A program made the position numbers and the translations under genes. Source: CALKJU01 sp035326425 (GTDB lineage: Bacteria; Pseudomonadota; Alphaproteobacteria; Geminicoccales; Geminicoccaceae). From it: a DNA stretch of 64,000 nucleotides. The stretch spans positions 38,237-102,236 of the forward strand of contig DAOLFG010000014.1 in the NCBI GenBank assembly GCA_035326425.1, written 5' to 3'. The notes under the pieces are model-generated. The model had not been told where the DNA came from and did not search any database. It was given only the letters and a program-made list of their open reading frames with translations. This document shows, piece after piece, positions 1 to 7,940 of this stretch (positions are counted from its first letter, which is position 1; each line of letters opens with the position of its first letter).

Positions 1-607
1 CATCAACCTGCACGCCTCGCTGCTGCCCCGCTGGCGTGGTGCGGCGCCGATCGAGCGGGCGATCCTGGCCGACGACCACGAGACCGGGCTCGCCATCTTC
101 CGGATGGAGCGGGGCCTCGATACCGGTCCGGTGCTGGCGATGCGGCCGACGCCGATCGGCGACGACGATACCGCCTGGACCCTGCACGCACGGCTGGCGG
201 AGATGGCGGCCGAGATGCTGCCGGGCGTCGTCGACGACCTGCTGGCCGGCAGGGCCGAGGCCAGGCCGCAGCCCGAGGCCGGCGTCACCTACGCGACGAA
301 GCTCGACAAGGCCGAGGGCCGGATCGACTTCGGCCAGCCGGCCGACATGGTGGCGCGGCGGCTGCGGGCCCTGAACCCGCGTCCCGGCTGCTGGTGCCTC
401 GCCCGCGGCGAGCGGCTGTCGCTGATCGAGGGCGCGGCCGTCGACGGCCGCGGCGATCCCGGCGCCGTCATCGGCCTGCCGCTCACCGTCGCCTGCGGCA
501 GCGGCGCGCTGCGGCTGGAGCGGGTGCAGCGCTCGGGGCGCAAGGCGATGTCGGCCGAGGAGCTGCAGCGCGGCTTCGCGCTGCCGGTCGGCAGCGTGCT
601 GGGCTGA
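1..607 (+). CDS. fmt: Methionyl-tRNA formyltransferase, C-terminal part (5' end outside window)
   Basis: Formylates the methionine on initiator tRNA using 10-formyl-tetrahydrofolate, in the cytoplasm. The reading frame is open from base 2 to the TGA at 605-607, so the N-terminus lies before the window. The first visible residues include the LLPRWRGAAP motif of the formyltransferase catalytic domain. The rest matches the family's C-terminal OB-like tRNA-binding domain (ATKLDKAEGRIDF, then RALNPRPG). It is followed 5 nt later by truA, an order common in alphaproteobacteria. Identity is based on recognised motifs. Confidence 0.93.
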   Translation, partial: INLHASLLPRWRGAAPIERAILADDHETGLAIFRMERGLDTGPVLAMRPTPIGDDDTAWTLHARLAEMAAEMLPGVVDDLLAGRAEARPQPEAGVTYATKLDKAEGRIDFGQPADMVARRLRALNPRPGCWCLARGERLSLIEGAAVDGRGDPGAVIGLPLTVACGSGALRLERVQRSGRKAMSAEELQRGFALPVGSVLG

Positions 608-612
608 CGGCG

Positions 613-1374
613 GTGCCACGCTACCGGCTGACGCTCGAATATGACGGCGGGCCCTTCGTCGGCTGGCAGCGGCAGGACAACGGCCTGTCGGTCCAGCAGG
701 CCATCGAGGAGACCGTGCTGGCGTTCTGTGGCGAGGTCGTGGCGCTGGTAGCGGCCGGCCGAACCGATGCGGGCGTGCATGCCACGGGCCAGGTGGCGCA
801 TCTCGACCTGGTGCGCGACACCGCGCCCGAGCGGCTGCAGAGTGCGATCAACGCGCTGGTGCGGCCGCAGCCGGTGGCGGTGCTGCAGGTCGCCAGGGTC
901 TCCGATGGCTTCCACGCCCGCTTCGATGCGCTGGCCCGGCACTATCTCTATGTGATCCTCAACCGCCGGGCACCGTCGGTGCTCGACCGGCACCGGGCCT
1001 GGCACGTGCCGCACCACCTCGACGCCGAGCGCATGCACGCCGCCGCCCAGGCGCTGGTGGGCAGGCACGACTTCTCGAGCTTCCGCGCCGCCGAATGCCA
1101 GTCGGCCTCGCCGGTGAAGTCGCTGGACCGGATCCATGTGCGGCGCATCGGCGAGCGCATCGAGATCGCCGTCAAGGCCCGCTCGTTCCTCCACCATCAG
1201 GTGCGCAACATCGCGGGCACGCTCAAGCTCGTCGGCGAGGGCCGCGAGCCGGTGGGCTTCGTGCCGGAGGTGCTGGCGGCGCGCGACCGCCGCAAGGCCG
1301 GCCCCACGGCACCGGCGCACGGCCTCTATCTGTCGGCGGTGGACTATCCGCCCCGAGCCGTCGGCCCGCCCTAG
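613..1374 (+). CDS. truA: tRNA pseudouridine(38-40) synthase TruA
   Basis: Converts uridines 38-40 of the tRNA anticodon arm to pseudouridine. The catalytic motif AAGRTDAGVHA is visible, with the essential aspartate at residue 52. The N-terminus (RYRLTLEYDG..FVGWQRQ) and the C-terminal FLHHQVRN motif are typical. I chose the GTG at 613, which gives 253 aa (the usual family size) and leaves a 5-nt gap after fmt; the frame remains open upstream but only inside fmt. It was probably co-transcribed with fmt. Its last 4 nt overlap the convergent gene on the minus strand. Confidence 0.93.
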   Translation: MPRYRLTLEYDGGPFVGWQRQDNGLSVQQAIEETVLAFCGEVVALVAAGRTDAGVHATGQVAHLDLVRDTAPERLQSAINALVRPQPVAVLQVARVSDGFHARFDALARHYLYVILNRRAPSVLDRHRAWHVPHHLDAERMHAAAQALVGRHDFSSFRAAECQSASPVKSLDRIHVRRIGERIEIAVKARSFLHHQVRNIAGTLKLVGEGREPVGFVPEVLAARDRRKAGPTAPAHGLYLSAVDYPPRAVGPP

Positions 1375-1976
1375 ACGATCGGCTCGGCGCCGGGCTGCAG
1401 GATCGCATCGGCGGGCTGGATGAGGGCGCCGGCACCGCGTTGGATGATCACCGCCACCAGGATGTCGACGATCACCAGCCCGGCGGCGATCAGTCCCGTG
1501 GTCTCGAGCGAGACGCGCACGACCTGCCACTGGTAGGCCAGCGCCACCAGCATCACCGCGAGGCGCAGCGAGACGTGCATGGCCTCGGGCAGCACGGTGG
1601 CGAGGACGGTGAAGGCCACCAGCAGCGCCACCTGCAGCACCGAGCCCCAGTTCGACGCCACCACCAGCGGCACGTAGCGATGGCCCAGCCCCAACGCCTG
1701 GGTGATCGGCAGTGCCAGCAGCGGAAAGGCGATCCAGCCCGCCGCGTAGGCCAAGAGCTCGACCAGCGCCACCTCGCCGAGATTGGCGCCCAGGCCCTGG
1801 ACGGCGTACTGGTCGACCAGCAGCAGCAGGTAGCCGGGCGCCGCCACCACCGCCGCGAAGAACGAGCCCCAGAAGCCCTCGACCGTGAGGTCGAAGCGGC
1901 TCATGGCGCCGGGATCCCGCCGCGCGATCGCCCAGGCGCCATGGAGCGCCCGCTTCGTGTCGACGAGGCTGGGCAT
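1371..1976 (-). CDS. Polytopic membrane protein downstream of dapE, unknown function
   Basis: A 201-aa protein with about five hydrophobic segments, roughly at residues 33-55, 72-98, 105-130, 135-160 and 168-190, so it is predicted to lie in the inner membrane. I do not recognise a catalytic motif. The start is the ATG at 1974-1976, which overlaps the dapE stop (ATGA), so it is probably translationally coupled as the last gene of a dapD-dapE-orf unit. It resembles small Yip1-like or uncharacterised membrane proteins found beside dapE in alphaproteobacteria; that resemblance is recall, not a search result. The function is unknown. Confidence 0.75.
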   Translation of the reverse strand: MPSLVDTKRALHGAWAIARRDPGAMSRFDLTVEGFWGSFFAAVVAAPGYLLLLVDQYAVQGLGANLGEVALVELLAYAAGWIAFPLLALPITQALGLGHRYVPLVVASNWGSVLQVALLVAFTVLATVLPEAMHVSLRLAVMLVALAYQWQVVRVSLETTGLIAAGLVIVDILVAVIIQRGAGALIQPADAILQPGAEPIV

Positions 1977-3124
1977 CAGTCGGCGGCGAGCCAGCGGCCG
2001 ATGAAGTCGCGATAGATCCGCGTCAGCGCCTGGATGTCGGCGACGGCGACGCGCTCGTCGACCTGATGCATGGTGGCGCCGACGAGGCCGAACTCGATCA
2101 CCGGGCAGTAGGCGCGCACGAAGCGGGCGTCGGAGGTGCCGCCCGAGGTGCTGAGCTCGGGCCGGCGGCCGGTCACCGCCTCGACGCTCTTCGACAGGCT
2201 CTCGCTCAGCGGCCCCGGTGCGGTGAAGAAGGCGTCGCCGCTGCTGCGCAGGGTCAGCTCGTAGCGGCCGCCGACCGCGTCGCAATGCCGCCGCAGCCAG
2301 CGCTCGAGCGAGCCGGGGTCGTGCAGGTCGTTGTAGCGGATGTTGATGCGCGCCTCGGCGCGTGGCGGCACGACGTTGGTGGCGGGGTTGCCGACGTCGA
2401 CGGTGGTGATCTGCAGCGTCGAGGGCTCGAACAGCTCCGAGCCATCGTCGAGCGGCTCGGTGGTCATGCCGGCCAGCATCGCCACCAGCCGGTGGGCGGC
2501 ATTGTCGGCGCGGTGCGGATAGGCGGTGTGCCCCTGCCTGCCATGGACGACCAGGACCACGTTGGCCGAGCCGCGCCGGCCGATCTTGGCCATGTCGCCC
2601 AGCACCTGCGGCGAGGTCGGCTCGCCGACCAGGCAAGCGTCGGGACGCTCGCCGCGCTCCGCCATCCAGGCGAGGATCTTCACGGTGCCGTTGACCGCCT
2701 CCCCTTCCTCGTCGCCGGTGATCAGCAGGCTGATCGAGCCACGATCCAGCCCATGATCGTCGAGATGGGCCGACACCGCGGCGATGAAGGCCGCGACCCC
2801 GCTCTTCATGTCGGCCGCACCGCGGCCCCAGACCATGCCGTCGCGCACTTCGCCGGCGAAGGGATCGGCGGTCCAGGCGGCAGGGTCTCCCGGCGGCACG
2901 ACATCGACATGGCCGGCGAAGGCCAGATGCGGGCCGCTGCTGCCGAGCCTGGCATAGAGATTGTCGACGGGTGCGGTGCCCGGCTCCTCGAAGCGCAACC
3001 GATGGCAGGTGAAGCCCAGGCCGCCGAGCTCGCGCGCGACGACGTCGAGGGCACCGCCGGCGTCAGGGGTGACGCTGGGGCAGCGGATGAGCGCCTGGGT
3101 CAGCCCGACCGGGTCGATCGACAT
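1976..3124 (-). CDS. dapE: Succinyl-diaminopimelate desuccinylase
   Basis: Hydrolyses N-succinyl-L,L-diaminopimelate to diaminopimelate and succinate in the succinylase branch of lysine and peptidoglycan-precursor synthesis. It is an M20 family di-zinc enzyme of 382 aa. Metal-ligand motifs are in order: H72 and D74 in AGHVDVV, D105 in GRGAADMKSG, the catalytic and ligand glutamates 139-140 in TGDEEG, GEPTS, and a late MHQVDE histidine. The ATG follows the dapD stop by 1 nt, so dapD-dapE is a tight operon carrying two successive-branch enzymes of the same pathway. Confidence 0.95.
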   Translation of the reverse strand: MSIDPVGLTQALIRCPSVTPDAGGALDVVARELGGLGFTCHRLRFEEPGTAPVDNLYARLGSSGPHLAFAGHVDVVPPGDPAAWTADPFAGEVRDGMVWGRGAADMKSGVAAFIAAVSAHLDDHGLDRGSISLLITGDEEGEAVNGTVKILAWMAERGERPDACLVGEPTSPQVLGDMAKIGRRGSANVVLVVHGRQGHTAYPHRADNAAHRLVAMLAGMTTEPLDDGSELFEPSTLQITTVDVGNPATNVVPPRAEARINIRYNDLHDPGSLERWLRRHCDAVGGRYELTLRSSGDAFFTAPGPLSESLSKSVEAVTGRRPELSTSGGTSDARFVRAYCPVIEFGLVGATMHQVDERVAVADIQALTRIYRDFIGRWLAAD

Positions 3125-3125
3125 G

Positions 3126-3968
3126 TCAGTCGCGCAGCAGCTCGTTGATCGCGGTCTTGGAGCGCGTACGGGCGTCGACGCGCTTGACGATCACCGCACA
3201 ATAGAGCGACGGGCCCGCCGAGCCATCGGGCAGCGGCTTGGCCGGCATGGTGCCGGCGACCACGACCGAATAGGCCGGCACCCGGCCGACATGGACCTCG
3301 CCGGTCTCACGGTCGACGATCCTGGTCGAGGCCCCCAGGAACACGCCCATGCCGAGCACGGAGCCCTGCTCCACCACCACGCCCTCGACCACCTCGGAGC
3401 GGGCGCCGATGAAGCAGTCGTCCTCGATGATGACCGGCTCCGCCTGCAGCGGCTCCAGCACGCCGCCGATGCCTGCGCCGCCGGAGATGTGGCAGTTCCT
3501 GCCGATCTGGGCGCAGGAGCCGATGGTGGCCCAGGTGTCGACCATGGTGCCGCTGTCGACGCGCGCGCCCAGGTTGACGAAGCAAGGCATCAGCACGACG
3601 CCGGGGGCGATGTAGGCCGAACGGCGGACGACGCAGCCCGGCACGGCGCGAAAGCCGGCCTCGCGGAAGCGGTCGGCACCCCAGCCCTCGAATTTCGAGG
3701 GCACCTTGTCCCACCAGGTCGCCTGTCCGGGACCGCCGGCGATCACCTCCATGTCGTTGAGGCGGAACGACAGCAGCACCGCCTTCTTGACCCACTGGTG
3801 GACGGCCCAGCCGCCCTCGCCCCTGGAGGCGACGCGCAGCTCGCCATCATCGAGGCGCCCGAGCACGGCCTCGACGGCGTCGCGAATCTCGCCGCGGGTC
3901 GAGGCGTTGACGGAATCGCGGGCCTCGAAGGCCGCCTCGATGACCCGTTGCAGGCCGCTGTCGTCCAT
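3126..3968 (-). CDS. dapD: Tetrahydrodipicolinate N-succinyltransferase
   Basis: Transfers succinyl from succinyl-CoA to tetrahydrodipicolinate, the step that commits it to the succinylase lysine pathway. It is a 280-aa cytoplasmic protein of the left-handed beta-helix (hexapeptide) class. Visible signatures include WDKVP near residue 87, PGVVLMPCFVNLGARVDSG, and a run of hexapeptide turns through GIGGVLEP and IGARSEVVEG. The N-terminal helical domain and the length match the family. It is the first gene of a unit with dapE, and a good -35/-10 pair sits 24-60 nt upstream. Confidence 0.95.
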   Translation of the reverse strand: MDDSGLQRVIEAAFEARDSVNASTRGEIRDAVEAVLGRLDDGELRVASRGEGGWAVHQWVKKAVLLSFRLNDMEVIAGGPGQATWWDKVPSKFEGWGADRFREAGFRAVPGCVVRRSAYIAPGVVLMPCFVNLGARVDSGTMVDTWATIGSCAQIGRNCHISGGAGIGGVLEPLQAEPVIIEDDCFIGARSEVVEGVVVEQGSVLGMGVFLGASTRIVDRETGEVHVGRVPAYSVVVAGTMPAKPLPDGSAGPSLYCAVIVKRVDARTRSKTAINELLRD

Positions 3969-3998
3969 CCTACCAGTCCCCGGAACAATGGCGGCGCC

Positions 3999-4026
3999 AA
4001 GCTAGTGGCCGGCCCGGTGCTGTCAA
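3999..4026 (-). promoter_or_regulatory. Candidate sigma70-type promoter for dapD
   Basis: On the minus strand TTGACA (4021-4026) is separated by 16 nt from TAGCTT (3999-4004). The -35 is a perfect consensus. Initiation would fall near 3992, leaving about a 24-nt leader before the dapD ATG. It lies in the 95-bp divergent gap between dapD and the plus-strand lyase gene. Confidence 0.5.
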
Positions 4027-4063
4027 CCGGACGCCCGGAGACCGCCTCGCCAGGGAGGTCCCG

Positions 4064-4954
4064 ATGCAGCTGGCCGGCATCCACCCCATCCTCTACGCCT
4101 TCTTCGACCGCGACGGCCGGCTCGACCGGGCGGCGATGCGAGCCCAGGCCGAGGCCTGCGTGCGCGGCGGCGCCCATGGCATCGCCGCCCTCGGCCTCGC
4201 CACCGAGGTGAGCAAGCTGACGCCCGCCGAGCGGCGGCAGGTGATGGAGTGGCTGGCCGAGGACGTCGACGGCCGGCTGCCGGTGGCGATCACCGTGTTC
4301 GGCGAGACGCCCGAGATCCAAGCCGACTTCGTGCGCGCCGCCGCCGCCCTGGGCGTGAGCTGGGTGATCCTGCAGCCGCCGCCGACCCGGCCGATCTCTG
4401 AAGCCGAGCTGCTGCGCTTCTTCGGCAAGGTCGCCGACGCCTCGCCGATCCCCGTGGCGATCCAGAACGCGCCGCAATACATCGGCGTCGGCCTGTCGGA
4501 CGACGGGCTGCTGGCGCTCCGGCGCAACCATCCGAACTTCGTGCTGCTCAAGGGCGAGGGCTCGGCGCTCGAGATCGCGCGGACCATCGAGGCGCTGAAC
4601 GGCGAGGTGCGGGTGTTCAACGGCCGCGGCGGGCTCGAGCTGCCGGACGTGCTGCGCGCCGGCTGCGCCGGCCTGATCCCGGCACCGGAGGCCTTCGACG
4701 TGCTGCTGGCGGTGCATGCCGCGATGGCGCGCGGCGACGAGGCCGAGGCCGACCGCCTCTATGCCGGCGTGCTGCCGCTGATCGTCTTCCTGATGCAGTC
4801 GATCGACCAGTTCCTGTGCTACGGCAAGCGCCTCACCGCCCGCCGGCTCGGCCTCGGCGAGGTGCACGACCGCGCCCCCGCCCAGGCGCCGACGCCGCTG
4901 GGCATCGCCTGCATGGAACGCTGGGGGCGGGCGCTGCCGCCGTTCACCGGCTGA
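4064..4954 (+). CDS. Dihydrodipicolinate synthase-superfamily (DapA-like) aldolase/lyase
   Basis: A 296-aa TIM-barrel protein of the class I aldolase DapA/NanA superfamily. The Schiff-base lysine is K163 in FVLLKGEGS. The normal YNxP motif, whose tyrosine relays protons in DapA and NanA, reads QNAPQY here, with glutamine 134 at the tyrosine position. Lysine-synthesis DapA is therefore unlikely; a keto-acid lyase or dehydratase is more plausible. The start is the ATG at 4064 behind a good AGGGAGG ribosome-binding site. The gene stands alone between dapD (divergent) and an ABC ATPase gene (convergent, 11-nt tail overlap). The substrate is unknown. Confidence 0.85.
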   Translation: MQLAGIHPILYAFFDRDGRLDRAAMRAQAEACVRGGAHGIAALGLATEVSKLTPAERRQVMEWLAEDVDGRLPVAITVFGETPEIQADFVRAAAALGVSWVILQPPPTRPISEAELLRFFGKVADASPIPVAIQNAPQYIGVGLSDDGLLALRRNHPNFVLLKGEGSALEIARTIEALNGEVRVFNGRGGLELPDVLRAGCAGLIPAPEAFDVLLAVHAAMARGDEAEADRLYAGVLPLIVFLMQSIDQFLCYGKRLTARRLGLGEVHDRAPAQAPTPLGIACMERWGRALPPFTG

Positions 4955-5918
4955 GGGGCGTGGCTGTCGGCTGCGGAGCTTCGTCTCCGGGCGGCTCCTC
5001 GGTCGCCGGATCCGGCGCGGCCTGCGTCGGCGGCTCGGCAGCCGGCGCCGCTTCCGGTCGTTGCGGCTGGGGGGGCGGCGGCGGGGCGGGCCGCTGGCGG
5101 GGCGGCGGTGGCGGAGGCGGCTCCAGCTGCTGCCAGCCCCTGCCGACCAGCTCGTGCGCCAGCTCGCGGAAATCCTGGTTGCCGAGCATCAGCCGATAGA
5201 GCTCCTCTCGGCTGGTCTGCCCCTTGAGGAAGGAGCCCAGCGGACGGCCGCCGTAGAGCACCATGAACCGGTCGGCCACCGCCCAGGCGTGCTGGACGTC
5301 GCTGGTGGCGAACAGCACGGCGACGCCGGATTGCCGGGCCTCCAGGATGCGGTGCAGGACATCGGTGGTCTCGTCGACCCCGAGGCCGCGGGTCGGCTCG
5401 TCGAGCAGCACGGCGCGGCTGCCGATCCAGAACGCCCGCGCCACGCCGACCAGCCGGCGCTCGGCGGGCCCCAGCTCCTCGGGCAGGCGGTCCGGGTCGA
5501 TCGAGGCGGCGCCGATGCGTGCCAGCGCCTCGCGGGCGATGTCCCTGGCACGGCCGCGGCGCAGCAGCCTGAATGGCGGTAGGCCGAACGCCGGCTCGCC
5601 CGCCAGCACGAAGCTGCGCCAGATCGGCAGCCGCGGCAGCAGAACGTCGCCGGCGGCGACGCCGATGCCGGCCTGCATCGCGGCGGCGGCGGTCCAGCGG
5701 CCGGGCCGCGCCGCCGGCACCGCGATGCTGCCCGAGACCAGCCGGGTCTGGCCGGCCAGGAAGCCCATCAGCGCCCGGGCGCCGCCGGCCGGGTCACCCA
5801 GGATGCAGACGACCTCGCCCGCCGCCAGCCGCTGGTCGACGCTGGTGAACAGCGAGCCGTCGGCCGCCACGCCGGCGGCCCCTCGCAACTCCAGCACGGC
5901 TGCTGCCGGGCCGGCCAC
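4944..5918 (-). CDS. Degenerate ABC transporter ATPase-like subunit with proline-rich tail
   Basis: A 324-aa single-domain protein resembling the nucleotide-binding subunit of simple-sugar ABC importers. The Walker B region is intact (VLLDEPTRGLG, D173-E174). The Walker A loop, however, reads GDPAGGARAL at residues 41-50, so the invariant lysine position is alanine 47. The signature motif is LGPAE (149-153) instead of LSGGE, and the H-loop region reads FATSDVQH. Residues 266-324 form a proline/alanine-rich tail. Sugar-type ATPases usually carry two ATPase domains; only one is present. The GTG start (5916-5918) overlaps the permease TAG by one base, so the two are translationally coupled. Classical ATP hydrolysis is doubtful; a regulatory or non-hydrolytic role is inference. 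Confidence 0.75.
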   Translation of the reverse strand: MAGPAAAVLELRGAAGVAADGSLFTSVDQRLAAGEVVCILGDPAGGARALMGFLAGQTRLVSGSIAVPAARPGRWTAAAAMQAGIGVAAGDVLLPRLPIWRSFVLAGEPAFGLPPFRLLRRGRARDIAREALARIGAASIDPDRLPEELGPAERRLVGVARAFWIGSRAVLLDEPTRGLGVDETTDVLHRILEARQSGVAVLFATSDVQHAWAVADRFMVLYGGRPLGSFLKGQTSREELYRLMLGNQDFRELAHELVGRGWQQLEPPPPPPPRQRPAPPPPPQPQRPEAAPAAEPPTQAAPDPATEEPPGDEAPQPTATPLSR

Positions 5919-6952
5919 TAGATCACCTCCGTCGTGATGCTGCGGCGCCGCGCGCTCCAGGCCAGCGCCACCAGCAGTGCCACCGCGAAGGCCAGCATGA
6001 CGGCACCCGGCGGCAGCCCCGCCACCGTCAGCCGATGGCCGACCAGCGCCAGCAGCAGAAGCGCCAGGGCGCCGCCGAGGAAGGATTCGCGTCGCCGGAG
6101 CCCCATGGCACCGCCGATCACCGCCGCTGCCAGGGCCTGGCCGATGGTGGCGAGCTGGTCGAGCAGCTGGATGGGCCCGTGCATCGCCGGCTGCAGCAGG
6201 CCGGCGATGCCCGCCACGGCGCCGGCGGCGGCGAACAGCCCCACCCGCGTCCGCAGGATGCCGAGGCCTAGGAACTTGGCGGCGACCGGCGAGGCGCCCA
6301 GCGCCAGGATGCGGTTGCCGCCGGCGGTGGCATGCAGCAGCCAGGGCACCAGCGCCAGCAGCCCCAGCCAGCACCAGAACGCCAGCGGCAGGGCGGGGAT
6401 CGCCAGCGGCTCGGCCGAGAGCCCGAGCGTCAGGGGCGGGCTGTGCAGGTCGAGCGGCGCCCAGCGCGCCAGCGGAACCCCGGCCATCGCGGGAAGCCCC
6501 AGCACGACCGCCGACAGCCCGGCATAGGCGAGCAGCATGGTCCCGGTGACGAGCCAGGCCGGGCGGCGGGTCAGCGTGATCACGGCACCGTCCAGGCAGC
6601 CCAGCAGCACCGCCATGGCGAGGCCGGCCAGGGCGCCGATCCCCGGTGCCACGCCGGCGAGGGCCGGCAGGCTCGCGGCCGTCATGGCGGCGGCGACCGC
6701 GATGCCTCCGAGCGCCAGGTCGATGCCGCCGCCCGCCAGCAGCAGGGTCGTCGCCACCACCAGGATGCCTATGGGCGCCACCTCGGCCAGCGCGCCCAGG
6801 ATCGACGCCGGATCCGGCATGCCGAGGTCCCACCACCAGCCTATGCCGACGACGACAGCCAGCCCCAGCAACGGCAGCACCTCGGGCCGTTGCGGTCGCG
6901 GCTCCGCGCTCGAGAGCGTGACGCCGGAAGGCGCGGGTGGGACGAGCGACAT
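5918..6952 (-). CDS. ABC transporter permease, RbsC/simple-sugar type
   Basis: A 344-aa integral membrane protein with about nine hydrophobic segments, matching the BPD_transp_2 permease family (ribose, xylose and autoinducer importers). A characteristic stretch is GGIDLALGGIAVAAA, corresponding to the conserved GGIDLSVG motif of RbsC-like permeases. The ATG at 6950-6952 is chosen because it gives the normal family length. It is followed directly by the degenerate ATPase gene. No periplasmic binding protein gene is adjacent, so the substrate cannot be inferred and the system may be incomplete here. Confidence 0.85.
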   Translation of the reverse strand: MSLVPPAPSGVTLSSAEPRPQRPEVLPLLGLAVVVGIGWWWDLGMPDPASILGALAEVAPIGILVVATTLLLAGGGIDLALGGIAVAAAMTAASLPALAGVAPGIGALAGLAMAVLLGCLDGAVITLTRRPAWLVTGTMLLAYAGLSAVVLGLPAMAGVPLARWAPLDLHSPPLTLGLSAEPLAIPALPLAFWCWLGLLALVPWLLHATAGGNRILALGASPVAAKFLGLGILRTRVGLFAAAGAVAGIAGLLQPAMHGPIQLLDQLATIGQALAAAVIGGAMGLRRRESFLGGALALLLLALVGHRLTVAGLPPGAVMLAFAVALLVALAWSARRRSITTEVI

Positions 6953-6992
6953 GGATGCCGGATCCGTAACCTGCTTGGGCGCTGTGCGCTCA

Positions 6993-7046
6993 GTACCCGT
7001 GGGTGCGCGGGCAATCAACTGTACCCGGCGTCGCCCCCCGTACCCG
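6993..7046. repeat. Three GTACCCG repeats between divergent genes (possible operator)
   Basis: The heptamer GTACCCG occurs at 6993-6999, 7021-7027 and 7040-7046, inside the 135-bp gap between the divergent ABC permease and aminotransferase genes. The first and last copies extend into palindromes (ACCCGTGGGT and ACCCGGGT). Three copies in so short a divergent promoter region suggest a regulator-binding array, but no regulator gene lies nearby. Confidence 0.35.
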
Positions 7047-7087
7047 GGTCTGCTAGGTAGGCCCATCACGGGTGACGGAGGCGTGGC

Positions 7088-7933
7088 GTGGCGAACGCAG
7101 TCTGGTACGATGGCAAATGGCATGACGAGCAGCCGAGAATCCTCGGGCCTCTGGACCATGCCTTCTGGATGGCCAGCGTGGTGTTCGACGGCGCCCGCTC
7201 GTTCTCGCGCATGGCCCCCGACCTCGACCTGCACAGCGCCAGGGTGGTGCGCTCGGCGGAGAGCCTCCTGCTCCGGCCCGACATGACGGCCGAGGAGATC
7301 GAGACGCTGTCGCGCGAGGGCATCCGCCGCTTCGCCGATGACGCCGAGCTCTATGTCCGGCCGATGTTCTTCGCGATGTCGGGGTTCGTCGTGCCCGACC
7401 CCGCCTCGACCCACTTCGCCCTGGCGATCCAGGAGGTGCCGATGCCGCGGCCGACCGGCATGTCGGTGCGGCTGTCGCGCTACCGCCGTCCGACCCCGGA
7501 CTCCGCCCCCACCGAGGCCAAGGCGAGCTGCCTCTATCCGAACATGCAGCGAGCACTGGCCGAGGTGCGGGCCGAGGGTTTCGACAACGCCGTGACGCTG
7601 GACGCCAACGGCAACGTCGCCGAGCTGGCGAGCGCCAACCTCTGGATGGTCAAGAACGGCGTCGCCATGACGCCGGTGGCCAACGGCACGTTCCTCGCGG
7701 GCATCACACGGGCCCGCGTCCTGGCCCTGTTGCGCCAGGACGGCATCGAAGCCGTGGAGGCGACGCTGACGCCGCGCGATCTCGAACAGGCCGACGAGCT
7801 GTTCAGCACCGGCAACTGGGGCAAGGTGCTGCCGATCACGCGCTACGGCGCGCGCGAGCTGCCGGCCGGCCCGGTGGCGCGGCGGGCCCGCGAGCTCTAC
7901 ATGGCCTTCGCCCGCCAGCAGAAGGTCGGCTGA
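7088..7933 (+). CDS. Class IV PLP aminotransferase, branched-chain amino acid type
   Basis: A 281-aa fold-type IV pyridoxal-phosphate enzyme related to IlvE, which interconverts branched-chain amino acids and 2-oxoacids. The PLP lysine is K145 in TEAKASCLY. The family signatures FDGARSF near residue 33 and VAELASANLWMVKNG are present, as is GNWGKVLPI near the C-terminus. The GTG at 7088 is the start, with GGAGGCGTG just upstream. An alpha/beta hydrolase gene follows after 7 nt and is probably co-transcribed. Because class IV enzymes also include D-amino-acid aminotransferases and aminodeoxychorismate lyases, IlvE itself is likely but not certain. Confidence 0.85.
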   Translation: MANAVWYDGKWHDEQPRILGPLDHAFWMASVVFDGARSFSRMAPDLDLHSARVVRSAESLLLRPDMTAEEIETLSREGIRRFADDAELYVRPMFFAMSGFVVPDPASTHFALAIQEVPMPRPTGMSVRLSRYRRPTPDSAPTEAKASCLYPNMQRALAEVRAEGFDNAVTLDANGNVAELASANLWMVKNGVAMTPVANGTFLAGITRARVLALLRQDGIEAVEATLTPRDLEQADELFSTGNWGKVLPITRYGARELPAGPVARRARELYMAFARQQKVG

Positions 7934-7940
7934 GGCCCGG

